Positions 29,091 through 37,603 of a stretch of DNA of 54,313 nucleotides are shown here, piece by piece. Numbering within the stretch: the first letter of the stretch is position 1; each line of letters opens with the position of its first letter. The stretch is taken from positions 1 to 54,313 of the forward strand of contig WJIS01000079.1 of NCBI GenBank assembly GCA_014730165.1. Reading direction: 5' to 3'. Source of the stretch: Promethearchaeota archaeon. GTDB taxonomy: Archaea; Asgardarchaeota; Lokiarchaeia; Sigyniarchaeales; SOKP01. A program made the position numbers and the translations under genes. The notes under the pieces were generated by a model. It ran no database searches, was not told where the DNA came from, and was given only the letters and a program-made list of their open reading frames with translations.

Positions 29091-31073
29091 ATGTTTACTA
29101 ACAAGAATATTGAAAGAATTCAAAAGAATAAACCAATCTTTATTAAACCCAATATTGGACAACCTATCCTTCTTAATTTACAGGAAGAGATCGAATCAAA
29201 TGGAAAATCATCTAATAATATAGATTTTGATTTATTTGGTTTATATGTTTCTAAAATTGATATTAATGAAGTAATGAAGAATTTAGAGGATAATGTCTAT
29301 TTACAACCAGTTTTAGCTGGAAAAGGAGAATTTAATGAGAGAAGAGGAAAACTAATAAAACTTTCAATTCTAAAGGTGAGTAAAGTATTATCCCCTAATT
29401 TAAAGAAAAAAGTATATCCTACGGAAAATAGTTGTGAAATATGGGATATTTATCATAACATTCGGAAAGGAGGGTTTAAAAAATCCAGGAGAGATACCCT
29501 TTTTAAATGTGAAGTAAGTTTTCGTGTACCTAATGATTTAGCTGATCTTATAGATGAATTTAATGTAATTTTATTTGACTTAATCGTATATTTTAATAAT
29601 CACAAACAGAAACGAGTTAATTATCATAGTATAGCATTGTTTAATAAAAGTTGGGAGAATTTTCGTTTTATTCACGCAACAGATACACATATAGCTAGAA
29701 GGAATGATTTTATATATAAATTTTTGAAAAAGGAGAAAAATAAGAAGAAGAATGATAATCAATTAGGAACTGAAGATCTTAATCACGAGGTTTTGGAATA
29801 TGATTTTGAATTTGAAGAGGAATTTCAGCATGAAAATCTGGAAATATTTAGACATGGTAAGTTTAACTTTAATTATAATTTAAGATTGTTTATCTCAAAA
29901 GTAAATAAGCTTTGTTCGAATGGAAAACTTGATTTTATTGTCTTAACTGGTGATATTGTAGATTTTGTTGATACAGCGAATACGGATGAGTATTATGATA
30001 ACAATTTTCAGTTTTTTTTGGATATTCTTTTAGGCATACAACGTGAATTAAAAGTTGAAATACCAGAGCATATTAATAAAGAAGAGCTACTAGTACCGAT
30101 ATTTACTATTGTAGGAAATCATGATTATAGAAAGGGATATTATAGCATTAAAACGGGTATTATTTATAAAAAATTTGGGCTGGAAAAGAAAGATGTTAAG
30201 AATTATAAAGATGATAAATATTTCAATTATTTTCGATCTATGTATTCAAGAACTAAATTCCTAGAAGATTACTTCAAATTCATAAATCCAAACCGTAATT
30301 TCAAAATTGATATCGGAAAGGACTATTCACTTATATTCTTGGATACTGGAATTGATTCCATAGCAAATTTATTTGGTTTAATGAGAAGTGCACCAAGTAC
30401 TAGAGGATTAAAAGATTATCAAATAGAATCGTTACGAAATTATATCATCCAATCTCAAAATAGAAATGTGATAGTGTTTATGCATACTCCTCCTCTTTCC
30501 CCTAATTTAGGTCCTTGGAAAAAATGGAGACTTAGAAAAAGATTTGGATTGAAACGAAAGGTCGAATGGTATGATTTTTATGAACAAAATATTGAAAAAT
30601 ATACAGGAAGTAAAAGGATAGACTCAATATTATATTTTAAATATCAAACTATTATGTATAATTGGGACATATTGATGGAAATTTTATCGGGCTCAGATAA
30701 AATAATTAGAAGAAAGATTGATTTGGTATTCTGTGGACACACTCACACCTTAAAAGAATTTCGCATTAGAGAAGCGAAAGAGGCGGAGAAACAGAAAGTT
30801 AATTTGGGGTTTTATTTTATTCCATTTTATTTAAAGGGACCTTGCAAGATATATACTAATCGATATAGGGATATTATTAAAAAATTTGATAATATTTTAG
30901 ATTTGAAAAGCTGGTTTGATGCTAAAAAACCATTCATATTTCAAACACAAGGATTGGGACCCTTATCATCTAAATTTAAAGTCAAGTCTCCTGGATTTAG
31001 ACTTGTCACAATAAAAAAAAACCAAGTGGTTAATATAGCCGTTTATTCAATGCAAATAAAATCTAAAGAATAA
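29091..31073 (+). CDS. Calcineurin-like metallophosphoesterase with N-terminal extra domain
   Basis: The protein has 660 residues. The five metallophosphoesterase motifs lie in the second part: DTH (HATDTHIARR, about residue 200), GDIVD (about 285), GNHD (VGNHDYRKG, about 345), H in FMHTPPL (about 465) and GHTH (FCGHTHTLKEF, about 550). It should hydrolyse phosphate esters with two metals. The first 190 residues are a separate, strand-rich domain with no motif that I know, and a long Glu/Lys-rich insertion separates the first two motifs. There is no signal peptide, so it is cytoplasmic. It ends 7 bp from the convergent PfkB gene. Confidence 0.9.
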   Translation: MFTNKNIERIQKNKPIFIKPNIGQPILLNLQEEIESNGKSSNNIDFDLFGLYVSKIDINEVMKNLEDNVYLQPVLAGKGEFNERRGKLIKLSILKVSKVLSPNLKKKVYPTENSCEIWDIYHNIRKGGFKKSRRDTLFKCEVSFRVPNDLADLIDEFNVILFDLIVYFNNHKQKRVNYHSIALFNKSWENFRFIHATDTHIARRNDFIYKFLKKEKNKKKNDNQLGTEDLNHEVLEYDFEFEEEFQHENLEIFRHGKFNFNYNLRLFISKVNKLCSNGKLDFIVLTGDIVDFVDTANTDEYYDNNFQFFLDILLGIQRELKVEIPEHINKEELLVPIFTIVGNHDYRKGYYSIKTGIIYKKFGLEKKDVKNYKDDKYFNYFRSMYSRTKFLEDYFKFINPNRNFKIDIGKDYSLIFLDTGIDSIANLFGLMRSAPSTRGLKDYQIESLRNYIIQSQNRNVIVFMHTPPLSPNLGPWKKWRLRKRFGLKRKVEWYDFYEQNIEKYTGSKRIDSILYFKYQTIMYNWDILMEILSGSDKIIRRKIDLVFCGHTHTLKEFRIREAKEAEKQKVNLGFYFIPFYLKGPCKIYTNRYRDIIKKFDNILDLKSWFDAKKPFIFQTQGLGPLSSKFKVKSPGFRLVTIKKNQVVNIAVYSMQIKSKE

Positions 31074-31080
31074 TGAATCT

Positions 31081-32043
31081 TTATTTCTTGTTTATTAACT
31101 TAATTACTTCTTCATATGTTGTATCTGACATAGGTCCAAAAAACTCAACTTTGAGAGCACCAGCTGCATTTGCAAATTTTCCTGTTTTTTCTAAATCCCA
31201 ATTGAGTAAATACCCAACTATAAATGCTCCACCAAAAGCATCTCCCGCTCCTGTTGGATCAACCTCTTCAACTTTAAACGATGGAACCTCGATTCCATCA
31301 ATGATTTCCGAGCTGAAAATTTTACATCCCTTATTACCCCGTTTCAAAACAACTATTTCTGGTCCATGATTGAGTAATTGTTTACATGCTTCCTCTCCTC
31401 CCTCAATTCTAGCTAACATTTCAGCCTCTTCCCCACTAGGAAGTAATATCGTCGTATCTTTTAGTACAGGTTCACAAATTTCTATAATCTTATCTATTTC
31501 CATCATCTCGGGACGGAGGTTTGGATCAAAAGAGATGATAACTTCTGGATTTGCCGTCTTAGCTATTCTAATAGCTTTATAACATGCTTCTTTAGAGTGT
31601 TCACTAATAGAAAGAGCACTCCCCATAATATGCAAGCATTGAATATTCTTAAAATAATCTGAGTTAACATCATCTGGATGTGTAGCTCCTGCTGCTCCCG
31701 CTGCGAAGATGAATTTACGAGATCCATCCGAATTATATTGATTAAACGCTATACCTGTAGTTTGTGTATTATCTACACGTATTTGGGAAATATCAACATT
31801 ATCCTTTTTGAATTTGTTTATGATACAAGAACCAAATTCATCATTTCCAATTACACCTACGAATCCAGTTGATAAATTATATGGTTTCGATAATCGAGCA
31901 GCGGAATCTATAAAGTTAGCTGGTGCTCCGCTTGGGAATGGCCCTCTATAGGTTCTCCCAACCTCTCTATGAGGGATATCTATTTCAGTTCTCATTATCT
32001 CAACGAGAAGTTCTCCTAAACATAAAATTTCCGGAGCTGTCAT
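31081..32043 (-). CDS. PfkB-family sugar kinase
   Basis: The protein has 320 residues. The N-terminal PfkB signature is GRTYRGPFPSGAPANFIDSAARL and the C-terminal one is DPTGAGDAFGGAFIVGYL, with the catalytic base Asp in GAGD. It phosphorylates a sugar or nucleoside hydroxyl with ATP. Length and the 'CLGELLVEIMR' start fit fructokinase or 2-keto-3-deoxygluconate kinase members, but I cannot choose. No sugar operon is adjacent. Divergent from the amidohydrolase at 32334 with a 290-bp AT-rich gap. Confidence 0.93.
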   Translation of the reverse strand: MTAPEILCLGELLVEIMRTEIDIPHREVGRTYRGPFPSGAPANFIDSAARLSKPYNLSTGFVGVIGNDEFGSCIINKFKKDNVDISQIRVDNTQTTGIAFNQYNSDGSRKFIFAAGAAGATHPDDVNSDYFKNIQCLHIMGSALSISEHSKEACYKAIRIAKTANPEVIISFDPNLRPEMMEIDKIIEICEPVLKDTTILLPSGEEAEMLARIEGGEEACKQLLNHGPEIVVLKRGNKGCKIFSSEIIDGIEVPSFKVEEVDPTGAGDAFGGAFIVGYLLNWDLEKTGKFANAAGALKVEFFGPMSDTTYEEVIKLINKK

Positions 32044-32333
32044 TATTTTAATCTATACTTTATGTATTTTTTTAATTCATATATTCTTTAATATAGTTTT
32101 AGTATTTATTGTATTCTTTAAAGCATTTATCAGTTTAGAAAGTTTCAATTTAAGAATTATAAATGAATTTATAAGTTAGAAATTTTGTTTTCTTCCTAAT
32201 TTGATCAGGACAACCTTTTAAGTAATAATAACTAGCAAGCTATTGAATTAAGTCTAAGAAAAAAAGAGGATACTATATTAATATATTGAAATAACGTAGA
32301 TATATTAAGAAACAAAAATAATGATAAAAAAAT

Positions 32334-33275
32334 ATGATAGTAGATTCTCACGTTCATTTGTTCTTTGAAAAAAGTGATCCTGAGGAATTTTTTATAGGTT
32401 GTTCCACTGCGGGAGTATCTATATTCGGTAAAAATAAACCTTTAGATGAAAGACAAGATCCAGAACAACTCTATGAACAACAACTCGATATCCTTTCAGA
32501 TAAAGACGGATCAAGATTAATTGGTGAAATGGATAAAGCTAAAATTGATAAAGCAATTTTATTACCTTTGGATTTTTGGTTAAAATATCCTAAATCTGAC
32601 CATCAAGGGATTTCAATAAAAGAAAAAAACAAAATATATAGTGATGTAGTTAAAAAATATCCAGATCGATTTAAAACATATTTTGGAATTGATCCAAGAC
32701 GAAAAGACGCAATAAAGTTATTGAATGAAGCTATGAAAAAGTGGGAACCCGTAGGATTAAAAATACATCCTACTGCTGGTTTCTACCCCGATAATGCAAT
32801 ATGCTTTCCACTTTATGAGACGGCTATAGATTATGGAATACCAATTTTGATCCATAGCGGACAAGAACCCGCACCGATGGAAGCTAAATGGAGCCATCCA
32901 ATGTATATAGATACAGTTGCTGCTAATTATCCCGAGGCAACAATTATTATTGCTCATTGTGGACATGGATGGTGGCGGCAAGCTTTAGATATCGCGATAA
33001 TGAAACCCAACATTTATGTTGATTTTTCTGGATGGCAACCATTATTTAATTTAAATCCCCACTATTTTTGGGAACCCTTAAGGTTCGCCATAGACACCTT
33101 AGGTCCTTGGAGAGTTTTATTTGGGTCTGATGGGAGTATGCTTGATGTGTTTCTCTCACCCAAAAAATGGGCAAAAGTTATAGCAAATCCGTCAAGAACA
33201 ACTGAAATTAATTTTACTCAAGCGGAAATAGAGATCTTCATGGGTAAAGCCGCTCAAAAATTATATAATCTATAA
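32334..33275 (+). CDS. Amidohydrolase (PF04909 type)
   Basis: The protein has 313 residues. The metal ligands of a TIM-barrel amidohydrolase are visible: HVH in IVDSHVHLFF, H in VGLKIHPTAG, H in ILIHSGQEP, H in IIAHCGHG, and D in LFGSDGSM. It therefore looks catalytically complete, in contrast to the related barrel at 27413. The family includes decarboxylases and hydrolases such as gamma-resorcylate and ACMS decarboxylases; the exact substrate is unknown. It is a single gene followed by a T10 tract. Confidence 0.92.
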   Translation: MIVDSHVHLFFEKSDPEEFFIGCSTAGVSIFGKNKPLDERQDPEQLYEQQLDILSDKDGSRLIGEMDKAKIDKAILLPLDFWLKYPKSDHQGISIKEKNKIYSDVVKKYPDRFKTYFGIDPRRKDAIKLLNEAMKKWEPVGLKIHPTAGFYPDNAICFPLYETAIDYGIPILIHSGQEPAPMEAKWSHPMYIDTVAANYPEATIIIAHCGHGWWRQALDIAIMKPNIYVDFSGWQPLFNLNPHYFWEPLRFAIDTLGPWRVLFGSDGSMLDVFLSPKKWAKVIANPSRTTEINFTQAEIEIFMGKAAQKLYNL

Positions 33276-33284
33276 TTTTAACTA

Positions 33285-33294
33285 TTTTTTTTTT
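33285..33294 (+). terminator. T10 tract after the amidohydrolase gene
   Basis: Ten T residues start 10 bases after the stop codon, the form expected for an archaeal terminator. Confidence 0.48.
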
Positions 33295-33366
33295 AAACTA
33301 TATTTTTAAAGTAATTGTTATTATTTCTGCACATAGGTAAAAAATACAAGATTGAGTTGAAATTAT

Positions 33367-33789
33367 ATTTCAGAAAATAGATTTGAAATTAATCCATACG
33401 ATTATTCCAAGCATTTTTTCACTGAAACAGCGTTGTTAGTTTCGATGAGCACCGATGGCAAAATTAATGTAATGGCTTTAGATTGGAAAACTATTGGAGA
33501 ACTCTGGCATATCCCTGTAATTACAGCAGCAGTTGCTCCTAGTCGTTATTCATTCTCTCTTCTAACAGACGGGATTAAGGAGTTTACGATCAATATACCA
33601 TCACCCAAAATCAATAGTGCAATCATTATAGTAGGTTCCAAATCTGGGAGAAATACAGATAAGTTTAGAGATGCCAATTTAGAACCGATAAAGGGTGACC
33701 AAACTAAAGTTCCAACGATCAAAGATTCCTTATTAAGTTACGAGTGTAAAATAGTTCATGAAACTAAATCTACAGATTTAAAAAAATAA
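33367..33789 (+). CDS. Flavin-reductase-like (FMN-binding split barrel) protein
   Basis: The ORF track begins at TTG 33433, but the frame is open back to a stop at 33358 and the added residues (INPYDYSKHFFTETALLVSM) run smoothly into the split-barrel start. With an ATT start at 33367 (or 33388) the protein is about 140 residues. The core ALLVSMSTDGKINVMALDW, VITAAVAPSRYSFSLL and EFTINIPSP pattern is that of the flavin reductase domain, with the ARYS-like FMN-contact segment. Such proteins bind FMN and reduce flavin or act as small oxidoreductases. No ATG/GTG/TTG is available upstream of 33433 in frame. The next gene follows after about 70 bp. Confidence 0.78.
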   Translation: MSENRFEINPYDYSKHFFTETALLVSMSTDGKINVMALDWKTIGELWHIPVITAAVAPSRYSFSLLTDGIKEFTINIPSPKINSAIIIVGSKSGRNTDKFRDANLEPIKGDQTKVPTIKDSLLSYECKIVHETKSTDLKK

Positions 33790-33859
33790 TTAAGTATCGT
33801 CTACAAAAAAATTAGAATTAATTTATTGAAATTAATTTTAAAATAAGAGGCGTTCCAAT

Positions 33860-35287
33860 ATCACGGATAAAATTGAATATCTTTGCACTAATTGCAATCA
33901 TAGGATTATAAGTACGAAGATCGAGTACAAATGTCCAAAATGTGATAATTTATTCTTAGTTAACACAGATTTGGACAAATTTAAGACTTTCTATGATAAA
34001 GACCCGAAAATAGAAAAATTTTGGGACTTTGTGGAACTGTTTCCCTTTTTAAATCGAAATTATATTGTTAGTCTCGGAGAGGGTATGAGTCCTTGTAAAC
34101 GATCTAAGAAATTTCATGAAATTTTAGAAATCACGAATTTGTATTTTAAAGATGAAATTCATAATCCTACAAATTCATTTAAAGATAGAACCGCTGCATT
34201 ACTGATTTCTCATTCAAGGAATTTAGGATATGATAAAGTAGTATGTGCTTCAAATGGAAACCAAGGGGCATCAATAGCGGCATATTCCTCTTTAGAGGGA
34301 ATGAAATGTGTTAATTTCGTTCCGAAGAATATTGATATTGGTAAAAAAGCTCAAATGATTGCGAATAATTCTGAAATAATTACGGAAGGTGAAACTGTTG
34401 ACGATTCTATCCAGAAAGTTTTAAGTAAGGATTATATAGAATTTTATCAATGTACTCCAGAATTAAATCCCTTAACAATTGAAGCTCAAAAAACAATTTC
34501 ATTAGAAATTTTTCAGCAGATTGGTCAAATAGATTCTATAATCACTCCGATGGGGAGTGGAGGTTTAATGGTAAGTTTATGGAAAGGATTTAAAGAATTA
34601 TTTGAGATCGGTTTAATCAAAAAGATTCCTAGAATAATAGGTGTTCAATCGCAAATATCTTCGCCAATAGTGAATGAAATAAACAAGAAGATTGTTCATA
34701 ATCAAACTAATTACACCACAAAATCCCATGCTTTAGGCATCCTTGTTAAAAATCCTTTTTATAAAGAACTCTGCAAAGAAATTATCAAAAACACTAATGG
34801 TTTCGCAGTTGCTATATCAGAAGGTGTTATGTTAACGTTTGCTGAGGAACTTGCCAGAATAGAAGGAATTTTTGCTGAACCTGCTTCTGCCTTAACGATT
34901 GCTGCCTTGAGTCAATTAAGAGAAGAAAACAAATTTGAAACGAATGAAAAAATTGTATGTATAATTACTGGATCTGCTATCAAAACACCTTATGTCTTAG
35001 AAGCCTTGTCAAATAGAGCAAAAACTGCTGGAATGGGTAGTCTTTTAAGCAGTAAATTAAAAATTTTATCACAAATTTCGATATCTAAAAAAAAAGGATT
35101 ATATGGGACTAAATTAAAGGAGATGATAGGTTCCATTAGTCTTGCTGCAATTTATCAACATTTAAAAGAATTAGAAGAGAAAAATTTAATTGTAAGAAGA
35201 AAGGAGGGGAAGACAGTACTTTATACTATTACTGATAAAGGAAAAAAGGTTTTAGAAGCTTTAGAAACTTTGATTACTTTATTTTAA
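33860..35287 (+). CDS. Threonine-synthase-like PLP enzyme with N-terminal zinc ribbon and C-terminal winged helix
   Basis: The ORF track starts at TTG 33971, but the open frame upstream encodes a C4 zinc ribbon (CTNCNHRIISTK, YKCPKCDNLF), the usual N-terminus of archaeal threonine synthases. The best start is ATC at 33860, nine bases after AGAGG (33846-33850), giving about 475 residues. The PLP core has NPTNSFKDRTAA with the Schiff-base lysine, CASNGNQGASIAAY and TPMGSGGLM, as in fold-type II beta-replacing enzymes. The last 80 residues are a winged helix (SLAAIYQHLKELEEKNLIV, TVLYTITDKGKK). It may make threonine from phosphohomoserine or a related reaction; the winged helix suggests regulation or DNA binding as well. 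Confidence 0.83.
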   Translation: MTDKIEYLCTNCNHRIISTKIEYKCPKCDNLFLVNTDLDKFKTFYDKDPKIEKFWDFVELFPFLNRNYIVSLGEGMSPCKRSKKFHEILEITNLYFKDEIHNPTNSFKDRTAALLISHSRNLGYDKVVCASNGNQGASIAAYSSLEGMKCVNFVPKNIDIGKKAQMIANNSEIITEGETVDDSIQKVLSKDYIEFYQCTPELNPLTIEAQKTISLEIFQQIGQIDSIITPMGSGGLMVSLWKGFKELFEIGLIKKIPRIIGVQSQISSPIVNEINKKIVHNQTNYTTKSHALGILVKNPFYKELCKEIIKNTNGFAVAISEGVMLTFAEELARIEGIFAEPASALTIAALSQLREENKFETNEKIVCIITGSAIKTPYVLEALSNRAKTAGMGSLLSSKLKILSQISISKKKGLYGTKLKEMIGSISLAAIYQHLKELEEKNLIVRRKEGKTVLYTITDKGKKVLEALETLITLF

Positions 35288-35292
35288 AATTA

Positions 35293-35928
35293 CTAAGTCT
35301 TTTGTACACTTTGTGTATCTTCCAGTTCAATTGTAAGAAATACTTTTTCAAAAACTTGAGGTAAATTCTGATTAATTATATTCCTTGTTCCAGCTATAAA
35401 GATTAATGAAATTAAGCCACTTATACCGAATTGAATGATTCCATTTAATAGTAATTCATATAATGCAGGTCCAAGTCCAAATAATAATATTTCATATAAT
35501 AAATAACCAAATGACATCCATAAGCCTCCAACAACTACACCAATTATATCCCTATAATTTAATTTCTCTCCATATCTCTTTGGATCAGCAATTAATCCTA
35601 TTATCAGGCCTTCTATTGCTTTAATGATAAAGGTTCCAGGAGCAAATAAAGGATACCCTAATAGAATATCTGCTAAACCAGATCCGATTCCTCCGGCAAC
35701 CGAACCGATAACTGGACCAAATAATAAAGCTGTTATCATTACTCCCGCATCTCCGATGTTTATAAATCCTTGCGTTACGGGGATGGGGATAGCGATCACC
35801 ATCGTTAATACACATACTAAAGCGCCAAAAATACCTATTAAGGAAAAAATTAACTCATTAAAAGCTAAGAAATAACCATGAAATTGCTTAGTTTCTTTGG
35901 AATTCTTATTTTCCATTTTAAGCATCAT
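35293..35928 (-). CDS. ECF transporter S component
   Basis: The protein has 211 residues with five or six hydrophobic helices. The loop GPVIGSVAGGIGSGLADILLGYPLFAPGTF-type pattern (for example GGIGSGLADILLGYP followed by IIKAIEGLIIG) is the hallmark of vitamin-binding S components. It binds a vitamin or precursor and docks on a shared EcfT-EcfA module, which is not in the window. The substrate is not readable. It converges closely with the PLP/winged-helix gene. A duplicated TATA-like promoter repeat lies just upstream. Confidence 0.88.
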   Translation of the reverse strand: MMLKMENKNSKETKQFHGYFLAFNELIFSLIGIFGALVCVLTMVIAIPIPVTQGFINIGDAGVMITALLFGPVIGSVAGGIGSGLADILLGYPLFAPGTFIIKAIEGLIIGLIADPKRYGEKLNYRDIIGVVVGGLWMSFGYLLYEILLFGLGPALYELLLNGIIQFGISGLISLIFIAGTRNIINQNLPQVFEKVFLTIELEDTQSVQKT

Positions 35929-35958
35929 TAATAATTTTTTTATTAATTCAATTAATGT

Positions 35959-35994
35959 AAGTTTGATCTTATATATAAGTTTGATCTTATATAT
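35959..35994 (-). promoter_or_regulatory. Perfect 18-bp tandem duplication containing a TATA-like element, upstream of the ECF gene
   Basis: aagtttgatcttatatat occurs twice in direct succession (35959-35976, 35977-35994). On the minus strand each copy reads ATATATAAGATCAAACTT, a TATA-box-like core. The nearer copy lies about 30-50 bp before the start codon at 35928, the right distance for an archaeal promoter with a short leader. Confidence 0.5.
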
Positions 35995-36061
35995 GCAAAA
36001 ATATGATATCTATTCGATAGATCATAAATTAGATAAAATAATATAAAAAAGATTATAGAAT

Positions 36062-36715
36062 TTATTTTTGTTTTTCTAGATATTCTGGTTTAATTTTAGT
36101 AACACGCTTAACGATTTTTGCTTGAAGTTCTAATGTGATTTTGGTTTTTGATTCAGAAGGAATCGAAATCTTGAATTTATAAGTTGGTTCTTCGATTTCA
36201 GTGGGTTGAGGAGTAGATTTAATGTAGGTAATATCTTTCGTTTGTTTAAAGTTAATTTCAATATCAATTGGTTCTTCTAATTTATTTTCAATATTAATAA
36301 GTCTTGAAATTCTGTCATATCTTGTTCGCACTTCTATGTGTTCTTTTGGACTCTTAGCATCCTCAAAGCTGATTTTCGGGTCACCCTCCTTTACATGAAC
36401 GATATCATCGTCTACTAAGATATCATCATCAATCATATCTTCAGAGATTATTTTAGAACCAACACATTCAGAAATATTAAGAAATAGAAAAGGTAAATTA
36501 TTCTTATATAGAACCATCGGAGAGTTTGGAGGGATTTCCACCGGTTCTCCAGCTTTTAATAAGATATATTTTACGATTGCGTATTGATTTATTTTATTAG
36601 AAAACACGGAATTTGAGGTGTATTGAATATCTATCTTTCTTTCAATAGTGAGCTTACTTTTAGATTTAAACCACTCTAATTTTACTTTTTTCCTGGTTGG
36701 AATTGATGCTTTCAT
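36062..36715 (-). CDS. Beta-rich protein, likely second half of a DUF4139-type pair
   Basis: The protein has 217 residues, strand-rich, with no cysteine motif. Segments such as YAIVKYILLKAGEPVEIPP and RISRLINIENKLEEPIDIEI resemble the C-terminal strands of DUF4139 domains. The preceding gene resembles the DUF4140/DUF4139 N-terminal part, so the two products may form one composite fold. Its ATG has a very strong Shine-Dalgarno (TAGGAGGTAAAAAAATG) that overlaps the stop codon of the upstream gene, so translation is probably coupled. Function unknown. Confidence 0.65.
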   Translation of the reverse strand: MKASIPTRKKVKLEWFKSKSKLTIERKIDIQYTSNSVFSNKINQYAIVKYILLKAGEPVEIPPNSPMVLYKNNLPFLFLNISECVGSKIISEDMIDDDILVDDDIVHVKEGDPKISFEDAKSPKEHIEVRTRYDRISRLINIENKLEEPIDIEINFKQTKDITYIKSTPQPTEIEEPTYKFKISIPSESKTKITLELQAKIVKRVTKIKPEYLEKQK

Positions 36716-36720
36716 TTTTT

Positions 36721-36727
36721 TACCTCC
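36721..36727 (-). promoter_or_regulatory. Strong Shine-Dalgarno overlapping the upstream stop codon
   Basis: On the minus strand the junction reads TAGGAGGTAAAAAAATG: the TAG stop of the 255-aa gene overlaps GGAGGT, and the ATG of the 217-aa gene follows six bases later. This fixes the start of the 217-aa gene and implies translational coupling. Most genes here lack such a clear site. Confidence 0.7.
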
Positions 36728-37494
36728 TATAATAATTTCTTAAATCGCTGAGTTCTTTTTAGCTTCGCAGGTTGAACATTTTGAAACCTATTCAATTCCC
36801 CAAGCATCTCATTCCTAAGATTTGGGGCTTGAGCGACAGACTCTTGGGGCGGAACAACATTACTTATATGATCATGCTCAAATCCCTTAGAGGGAAGCTG
36901 AAAAATGGCAAAATTCAACTGCACATTATCGTAAGAAAACCCTGTTTGATTATTCACTATAAGAAATCCTTCTAATTCCGCTTCTTTTCCACTATCATCA
37001 ATATTAACTTGAAGTGTTGTATTCCATCTAATTCTGGTATCTTTTATGAAATATAAGATCTTTACTTTAACTTCTCCTTCATCTTTTGCATTTATGATAA
37101 AGTTAAAAGTTCCTTTCATATCAGAGTATGTTCTATACTTACTTGCTTCACATAATCTTGTGATTCTTTCTCGCATTTCACGTGTGAAATCAATTGAATA
37201 GGAGATTATATTACTTGCAGCAGATTTTTCGCGATCGATTATTTGATTTGATGTTTGGGTATCGGGCAAACTAACCGTAGTTTGTTGCAACGTAAACTTC
37301 TGTTGATCTTCTGGTTGAAGATATTCTAATAGAATGTCTGCGGAATTAGGATCGAAGCTTGCGGGTACATTTTGAATCTCAAATTGATTTGATCCTTGTT
37401 GCAGAGAAACCTTTATTTCTCGTTCTACTATTCCCCCCCCAGCATTAAAAATTACTAATCTAACTACTTTTGGGTCAATTAACATGGAGTTCAC
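36727..37494 (-). CDS. DUF4140/DUF4139-like protein (mucoidy-inhibitor-A-type), first half
   Basis: The protein has 255 residues. The N-terminus VVRLVIFNAGGGIVEREIKVSL followed by NQFEIQNVPASFDPNSADI has the DUF4140 pattern (decorated strands, then 'L-P-x-x-x-D-P-x-S'). Residues about 145-225 (IRWNTTLQVNIDD, FLIVNNQTGFSYDNVQLNF) resemble the start of DUF4139, with its W-x-x-x-Y/L and N-x-T-G-x-x-W/Y-x-x-V-x-L signature. The usual coiled coil between the domains is very short here. The C-terminal remainder of DUF4139 seems to be encoded by the coupled downstream gene. No signal peptide. Function of the family is not established. Confidence 0.68.
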   Translation of the reverse strand: MNSMLIDPKVVRLVIFNAGGGIVEREIKVSLQQGSNQFEIQNVPASFDPNSADILLEYLQPEDQQKFTLQQTTVSLPDTQTSNQIIDREKSAASNIISYSIDFTREMRERITRLCEASKYRTYSDMKGTFNFIINAKDEGEVKVKILYFIKDTRIRWNTTLQVNIDDSGKEAELEGFLIVNNQTGFSYDNVQLNFAIFQLPSKGFEHDHISNVVPPQESVAQAPNLRNEMLGELNRFQNVQPAKLKRTQRFKKLL

Positions 37495-37603
37495 AATTAT
37501 TTATTTCAAATTTAACTATAAAATGAATAGCATTTATCATATATATTCCTTAATTTAAAATCTAAAATTTAAGCAAAATCCATTTTGAAATGAGAGTTCA
37601 CAC

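Noticed and set aside
33358-33433. Flavin-reductase gene as a truncated pseudogene starting at TTG 33433
   Set aside because: The upstream open frame supplies a sensible N-terminus, so an unusual start is more likely than truncation.
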